Positions 7,743 through 10,830 of a stretch of DNA of 10,830 nt are shown here, piece by piece. The notes under the pieces are model-generated. The model was not told the origin of the DNA. It did no database searches and saw only the letters and a list, made by a program, of their open reading frames with translations. Both the position numbers and the translations under genes were made by a program. Origin of the DNA: a bacterium (GTDB lineage Bacteria > Patescibacteria > Paceibacteria > UBA9973 > SBAW01). The first letter of the stretch is position 1; each line of letters starts with the position of its first letter. Location: positions 1-10,830 of the forward strand of contig JAKAIP010000010.1 in the NCBI GenBank assembly GCA_021825025.1. Reading direction: 5' to 3'.

Positions 7743-7775
7743 ACGCTACCCTTTACGGGTGGCGTTTTGATTTTT
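7743..7775 (+). terminator. Intrinsic terminator before rpmF
   Basis: ACGCTACCC (7743-7751) pairs with GGGTGGCGT (7757-7765), 9 bp with one T-G wobble, loop TTTAC. The T-rich tract TTTTGATTTTT follows. It ends the 7366 transcript. The tract also contains the likely -35 box of rpmF (TTGATT, 7767-7772). Confidence 0.82.
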
Positions 7776-7795
7776 CAGGGCGGTCGTGGTAGGGT
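7767..7795 (+). promoter_or_regulatory. rpmF promoter
   Basis: TTGATT (7767-7772), a 17-bp spacer and TAGGGT (7790-7795) preceded by TGG, so it is also an extended -10 (TGnTAnnnT). The ATG begins 8 nt after the -10, giving a leader of only about two bases. The purine-rich GGGTGGGAG before the ATG resembles a Shine-Dalgarno sequence but overlaps the -10 and would not be transcribed from this promoter. Confidence 0.55.
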
Positions 7796-7803
7796 GGGAG
7801 CAT

Positions 7804-8136
7804 ATGTCAATCCGAATGCGTCACACCCGAGGTCATACGGGCAATCGCCGATCACACCACGCGCTCGAGGCAGTGGCGGTGGTCAAAGATAAGGAAAGCG
7901 GGAATCTCCGTTTGTCACATCGCCTTGATGAAGCGACCGGTATGTACCGTGGTAAGCAAATTGCTCCAGCCAAGGAGGTGCGAGTCACGAAAGCGAAATT
8001 GAAGAGCGTTTCGACAACTCCTACGGGTGAGCATGTACACACACATGAACATGCGCATACAGAACACGCGAATGCTGCAGTGAAAGCTACACAGCATACG
8101 AAAGAAGAGCGATCAGAAGCGAAGAGCGAGAAATAG
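7804..8136 (+). CDS. rpmF: Large-subunit ribosomal protein bL32, cysteine-free, with a His-rich C-terminal extension
   Basis: The N-terminus MSIRMRHTRGHTGNRRSHHA is the bL32 signature, and MYRGKQI (47-53) corresponds to the conserved YRGR region. I chose the ATG at 7804 because the family begins there; an in-frame GTG at 7786 would add six untypical residues. bL32 is usually about 57-60 residues; this one has 110. None of the four zinc-ribbon cysteines is present: the segment between HHAL and YRG has charged residues instead, so it is a C-minus form. The added ~50 residues hold a His-rich stretch (77-88, HVHTHEHAHTEH) and a charged, probably disordered end (KEERSEAKSEK). It binds the large ribosomal subunit near the peptidyl transferase region. 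Proximity to rnc is common in bacteria. Confidence 0.92.
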   Translation: MSIRMRHTRGHTGNRRSHHALEAVAVVKDKESGNLRLSHRLDEATGMYRGKQIAPAKEVRVTKAKLKSVSTTPTGEHVHTHEHAHTEHANAAVKATQHTKEERSEAKSEK

Positions 8137-8148
8137 TTTTTCATAGAT

Positions 8149-8183
8149 AATCCACCGAGCGTGCTTGCACGCTCGGTGGATTT
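8149..8183 (+). terminator. 16-bp inverted repeat after rpmF, overlapping the nusB promoter
   Basis: AATCCACCGAGCGTGC (8149-8164) and GCACGCTCGGTGGATT (8167-8182) are perfect inverted copies separated by TT. In RNA this makes a very stable hairpin with a CTTG-type loop. Only TTT follows before GC, so it is a weak intrinsic terminator by sequence. The right arm contains the possible -35 of nusB, so it could instead be an operator or a transcript-stabilising 3' end. Confidence 0.6.
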
Positions 8184-8191
8184 GCTATACT
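8165..8191 (+). promoter_or_regulatory. nusB promoter
   Basis: TGCTATACT (8183-8191) is an extended -10. TTGCAC (8165-8170) is a possible -35 with a short 15-bp spacer. Transcription would begin near 8198, leaving about 16 nt before the ATG at 8214, with no Shine-Dalgarno sequence. Confidence 0.55.
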
Positions 8192-8213
8192 ACGAAAGCA
8201 CTAAGATCTTTGT

Positions 8214-9113
8214 ATGGCTAACCGACACCTCGCACGCTCAATTGTTTTGCAAACGCTTTTTGAGTGGGACACGACGCATGCGTCAGATACCGAGGTCCAA
8301 TCGATTCTCGCGCGTAACATTAGCGAGTTCGGTGGCGATGATGTCGATCACCCATTCACCGATCAACTTCTCGACGGGGTCCTTGCGAAGAAAGAAGACA
8401 TTGACTTGGTGCTTGCAAAGGCAGCACCGGAGTGGCCGCTTGATCGCATTGCACCTGTGGACCGCAACATTCTCCGTCTCGGGCTCTACGAGCTTCTCTT
8501 CGCTGATCGTACGCAAGTGCCTGCGAAAGTTGCTATTAATGAAGCCATCGAGCTTGCGAAAACATTCGGCGGAGATTCTTCTGGCCGTTTCGTAAACGGC
8601 GTGTTGGGTGCCGTCTATAAGGAGCTCGGCGAACCTGGGAAAGATGATACTGGCGAAAAGCGCGTAAAGCGCGAAGAATTGCCGCTCGAGAAGATGGGCG
8701 GCGCTATCGTGTATTCGAAACACGACGGACAATACTATCTCGCGCTCGTGCATGATGTGTTTGGACACTGGACGCTTTCGAAGGGGCATATCGAAGAAGA
8801 TGCGACTCTTGAAGCGGGTGTTGCCCGCATCATTAAAGAGGAGCTTGGACTCGCCGCTCAGGTGGAGGGACAGGTCGGCGAGAACGAATATATCGCATCG
8901 CATCCAGAGAAAGGGAAGGTCCGGAAGCACGTATGGTTCTTCCTTGCCTCGAGTACTTTTGAACCACTCGCACTCAAGAAGAGTGGCGGCCTCGATGACG
9001 CGAAATGGTTCCGGCTCCAGGACATCATTGACCTTAATTTTTATGATGATATGCTCCCCATCGTTACAGCAGCTGTACAAAAGCTCCTGGACCACGCGAG
9101 TTCGCATGCCTAA
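8214..9113 (+). CDS. nusB: NusB antitermination factor fused to a Nudix domain
   Basis: A 299-residue two-domain protein. Residues 1-138 are a full NusB domain: the RSIVLQTLFEWD start, the APVDRNILRLGLYELLF core (80-96), and the P-x-KVAINEAIELAK...FVNGVLGAV end (103-134). NusB binds boxA RNA with S10 (NusE) and supports rRNA antitermination. After a charged linker (139-160), residues 161-298 form a Nudix fold related to the Ap4A-hydrolase type (FGHWTLSKGHIEE). The Nudix box runs from G191 to L213 and keeps R205, E209, E210 and G212, but A197 and I206 stand where the consensus has glutamates. Hydrolase activity is therefore doubtful. Typical NusB is about 140 residues. No stop or frame break separates the domains, so the fusion is real. 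The gene overlaps rnc by 8 bp. Confidence 0.95.
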   Translation: MANRHLARSIVLQTLFEWDTTHASDTEVQSILARNISEFGGDDVDHPFTDQLLDGVLAKKEDIDLVLAKAAPEWPLDRIAPVDRNILRLGLYELLFADRTQVPAKVAINEAIELAKTFGGDSSGRFVNGVLGAVYKELGEPGKDDTGEKRVKREELPLEKMGGAIVYSKHDGQYYLALVHDVFGHWTLSKGHIEEDATLEAGVARIIKEELGLAAQVEGQVGENEYIASHPEKGKVRKHVWFFLASSTFEPLALKKSGGLDDAKWFRLQDIIDLNFYDDMLPIVTAAVQKLLDHASSHA

Positions 9114-9798
9114 TTTCTCTCTTCTGCAAGAACGCCTCGGCACCTCATTTACAAACCTCGATCTCTTGGTCGAGGCGCTTACGCATCGTTCCTACCTGAA
9201 TGAACACCGTGAGTATGCCGGGAGTCATAATGAGCGGCTCGAGTTCCTTGGCGATGCTGTTCTTGAGCTCGCGACGACGAATTTCCTTTTTACGAAGTTT
9301 CCCGCGAAGCCAGAAGGAGAGTTGACGAGTTATCGCGCAGCGCTCGTGAATACTGTATCGCTCGCTCTGACGGCCCAAGAACTCGGCGTCGGTGAATTCC
9401 TCCTCCTCTCAAAAGGGGAGTCGCGTGATACGGGTCGCGCTCGTGACGTGATTCTTGCGGATGCACTCGAAGCGCTCATTGGCGCATTATATTTGGATGC
9501 CGGCTATGCGGCGGCGGAAGCGTTTGTGGTTAAAAATCTCTGTCACAAGATCGATGAGGTGATTGCAAAGCGCAGCTACCAGGATGCGAAGAGTCGGTTC
9601 CAGGAGATAGCTCAAGAGAAGCGCGGTATCACCCCTAATTATGAGACGCTTTCTGAGGTCGGTCCTGACCATTCGAAAATCTTCACTGTAGGAGTATTTC
9701 TCGGCGCACAAGAAATCGCGCGTGGTGAAGGGCAGAGTAAGCAGGAAGCAGAACAGAGGGCGGCGCTCGCTGGACTCAGCACTCTCAAGTGGGACTAA
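9106..9798 (+). CDS. rnc: Ribonuclease III
   Basis: A 230-residue double-strand RNA endonuclease that processes rRNA precursors and other RNAs. The signature HNERLEFLGDAVLE is at 41-54, with active-site acids E43, E46 and D50; the second pair D119 and E122 is in ILADALEALIGALYLD. The dsRNA-binding domain (about 158-227) has the typical DAKSRFQE start and a KQEAEQRAA helix. The ATG at 9106 (MPNFSLLQERLG) is chosen because the family begins close to there; the frame is open further upstream only as a shadow of nusB. It overlaps the nusB stop by 8 bp and lacks a clear ribosome site, so translation is probably coupled to nusB. The domain order and length are normal. Confidence 0.97.
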   Translation: MPNFSLLQERLGTSFTNLDLLVEALTHRSYLNEHREYAGSHNERLEFLGDAVLELATTNFLFTKFPAKPEGELTSYRAALVNTVSLALTAQELGVGEFLLLSKGESRDTGRARDVILADALEALIGALYLDAGYAAAEAFVVKNLCHKIDEVIAKRSYQDAKSRFQEIAQEKRGITPNYETLSEVGPDHSKIFTVGVFLGAQEIARGEGQSKQEAEQRAALAGLSTLKWD

Positions 9799-9816
9799 TC
9801 CAGTGTGCGTTTCGTT

Positions 9817-9825
9817 TGCTACAAT
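9817..9825 (+). promoter_or_regulatory. Extended -10 promoter of smc
   Basis: TGCTACAAT fits TGnTAnnnT and lies in the 35-bp gap between rnc and smc. The ATG begins 8 nt after it, so the leader would be about two bases. No clear -35 is seen. Read-through from rnc is also possible because no terminator separates the genes. Confidence 0.5.
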
Positions 9826-9833
9826 AGACGACA

Positions 9834-10830
9834 ATGCTGAAGCGACTCGAGATCGTCGGATTTAAATCATTCGCAAAGAAAACCGTTCTTGATTTTGTCC
9901 ATTCGACCACCGCTATTGTTGGTCCGAACGGGTCAGGCAAAAGTAATGTTGCCGAAGCTTTTCGTTTTGCCCTCGGGGAGCAGTCGATGAAGAGTATGCG
10001 AGGGAAGCGTGCCGAGGATCTTATCTGGGGCGGATCGCATCAGGCGCCGCGCTCGAATCGTGCTTCGGTCACGATTGTGTTTGATAATACCAAGCGACAA
10101 TTCAAGATTGATTTTGATGAAGTTGCCATTGAGCGTGCGGTGTTCCGCGATGGTACCAGTGAGTATGCAATCAATGGGTCGCGGGTTCGTCTTCGCGATA
10201 TCGAAGAGCTGCTTGCGAATGCAAATATCGGCGAGACTGGACATCACATTATTTCGCAGGGTGAGGCAGACCGTATTCTTCTCGCGTCGCCACGGGAGCG
10301 CCGGGCAATGCTTGAAGACGCTCTCGGCCTGAAAGCGTACGAATTTAAAAAACAAGAGGCACTGCGTAAACTTGAGAAGACGGAAGAGAATATCGCTCAG
10401 GTACAATCACTGCGTCGTGAGCTCGCCCCGCATCTGCGTTTTCTCGAGAAGCAGGTTGAGAAGCTGGAACGTGCGGATGCACTGCGAAGCGAACTTATCA
10501 GTCTTGCACAAACCTATTTTGCCATTGAGGATGCGTATCTCGCGCATGAGAAAGTGCGTCTCGAACAAGAAAAAAAGGCGGCAACGGAGCGGCTTGCGGT
10601 GGTGGCGAGCGAACTCGGTGCTATCGAAGAGCGGGTGACGACTGACGCCGAAGGGGCGAAGTGGCTCGATATGGTGCGTAAGTCTGAGCGGGATGTGGAA
10701 CGGCTGAATCAGGAACGCAGTGCGCTCTCGCGTGATATCGGACGGGTCGAAGGGGCACTGGCGGCTGCGAAAGAGCGCAGTGCTCGTGTGGCACGTGAGC
10801 CGTACGCGAAAGTGCCTCGTGAAGATTTGC
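9834..10830 (+). CDS. smc: Chromosome segregation protein SMC (3' partial)
   Basis: The first 332 residues of an SMC ATPase, which compacts and separates sister chromosomes as a dimer with ScpA/ScpB. The N-terminal head shows the family opening LKRLEIVGFKSF (2-13), the Walker A motif GPNGSGKS (30-37), and the conserved IISQGEADRIL region with RERRAMLEDALGL that leads into the coiled coil. From about residue 170 the sequence is a Glu/Lys/Arg/Leu-rich heptad-like coiled coil running off the window. The hinge, the signature motif and Walker B lie beyond the end. The ATG at 9834 follows an extended -10 by 8 nt. The order rnc-smc is common in bacteria. Confidence 0.97.
   Translation, partial: MLKRLEIVGFKSFAKKTVLDFVHSTTAIVGPNGSGKSNVAEAFRFALGEQSMKSMRGKRAEDLIWGGSHQAPRSNRASVTIVFDNTKRQFKIDFDEVAIERAVFRDGTSEYAINGSRVRLRDIEELLANANIGETGHHIISQGEADRILLASPRERRAMLEDALGLKAYEFKKQEALRKLEKTEENIAQVQSLRRELAPHLRFLEKQVEKLERADALRSELISLAQTYFAIEDAYLAHEKVRLEQEKKAATERLAVVASELGAIEERVTTDAEGAKWLDMVRKSERDVERLNQERSALSRDIGRVEGALAAAKERSARVAREPYAKVPREDL

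Larger units (their letters stand above)
7366..7775 (+). ncRNA. Candidate structured RNA (alternative or additional to the 98-aa ORF)
   Basis: Between a two-box promoter and an intrinsic terminator lies about 400 nt with many compact hairpins: CGGCGC/GCGCCG (7431-7447), AGCCC/GGGCT (7467-7480), CGTCC-GGAA-GGACG (tetraloop, about 7544-7557), GCTCCC/GGGAGC (7581-7596), CCGGT/ACCGG (7601-7619), CCGC/GCGG (7649-7661) and CTAAGG/CCTTAG (7711-7727). GGAAGTC occurs three times (7641, 7663, 7701). Three 6-bp perfect hairpins with loops of 4-5 nt exceed what I would expect by chance in 400 nt, though the region is GC-rich. Size is in the tmRNA/RNase P range, but I cannot find their signature sequences (no tRNA-like 3' end, no tag ending in Ala-Ala, no ACAGAA). 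The family is unrecognised. Confidence 0.35.

Noticed and set aside
7366..7770. 134-codon + strand ORF starting TTG at 7366
   Set aside because: It runs through the terminator hairpin, starts with TTG at the transcription start and has a shadow-like composition.
8752..9105. Upstream extension of rnc
   Set aside because: This part of the frame lies inside the nusB-Nudix gene and reads as Arg/Ser-rich shadow sequence; RNase III begins at 9106.
8283..9143. 286-codon - strand ORF
   Set aside because: It mirrors the NusB-Nudix gene in another frame; no family features or promoter.

Overview
The window looks like core chromosome from a small-genome bacterium of the Candidate Phyla Radiation (Patescibacteria), most likely Parcubacteria. 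Four things suggest this: a surface protein built from Ig-like modules with Gly-rich linkers, a threonyl-tRNA synthetase without its TGS domain, a cysteine-free bL32, and single housekeeping genes packed with very short or absent 5' leaders. The lineage is inferred from style and content; there is no 16S gene here. Stop codons are TAA (rnhB, thrS, dnaE, nusB, rnc, surface protein, the 98-aa ORF) or TAG (bL32), and the standard code fits.

Layout: (1) 1-1491 (+) is the 3' part of a membrane-anchored surface protein. (2) 1502-1539 is a bidirectional terminator shared with the convergent thrS. (3) 1534-3285 (-) is thrS. (4) 3286-3550 has no convincing ORF but holds the thrS promoter and a hairpin whose T-tract points along the + strand, which raises the possibility of a small + strand RNA. 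(5) 3551-6733 (-) is dnaE. (6) 6734-6756 is a 23-bp divergent promoter with overlapping -10 elements for dnaE and rnhB. (7) 6757-7350 (+) is rnhB. (8) 7351-7775 is an independent transcription unit with a good promoter, several hairpins and a terminator; it holds a 98-codon ORF of unknown function and could instead be a structured RNA. (9) 7804-8136 (+) is rpmF (bL32 with a His-rich tail). (10) 8214-9113 (+) is a NusB-Nudix fusion, overlapping by 8 bp rnc at 9106-9798. (11) 9834 to the window end is the 5' part of smc.

The genes cover translation (ThrRS, bL32), replication and repair (DnaE, RNase HII, SMC) and rRNA synthesis and maturation (NusB for antitermination, RNase III for processing). 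The nusB-rnc coupling joins two successive steps in making rRNA. Five start codons (thrS, dnaE, rnhB, rpmF, smc) lie only 6-8 nt after a -10-like hexamer, often of the extended TGnTAnnnT type, so leaderless or nearly leaderless mRNAs seem usual here.

The items most worth a second look are the 7351-7775 unit, the possible + strand RNA before thrS, the NusB-Nudix fusion with a degenerate Nudix box, and the compact leaderless promoters. I found no defence system, CRISPR array, insertion sequence or tRNA.
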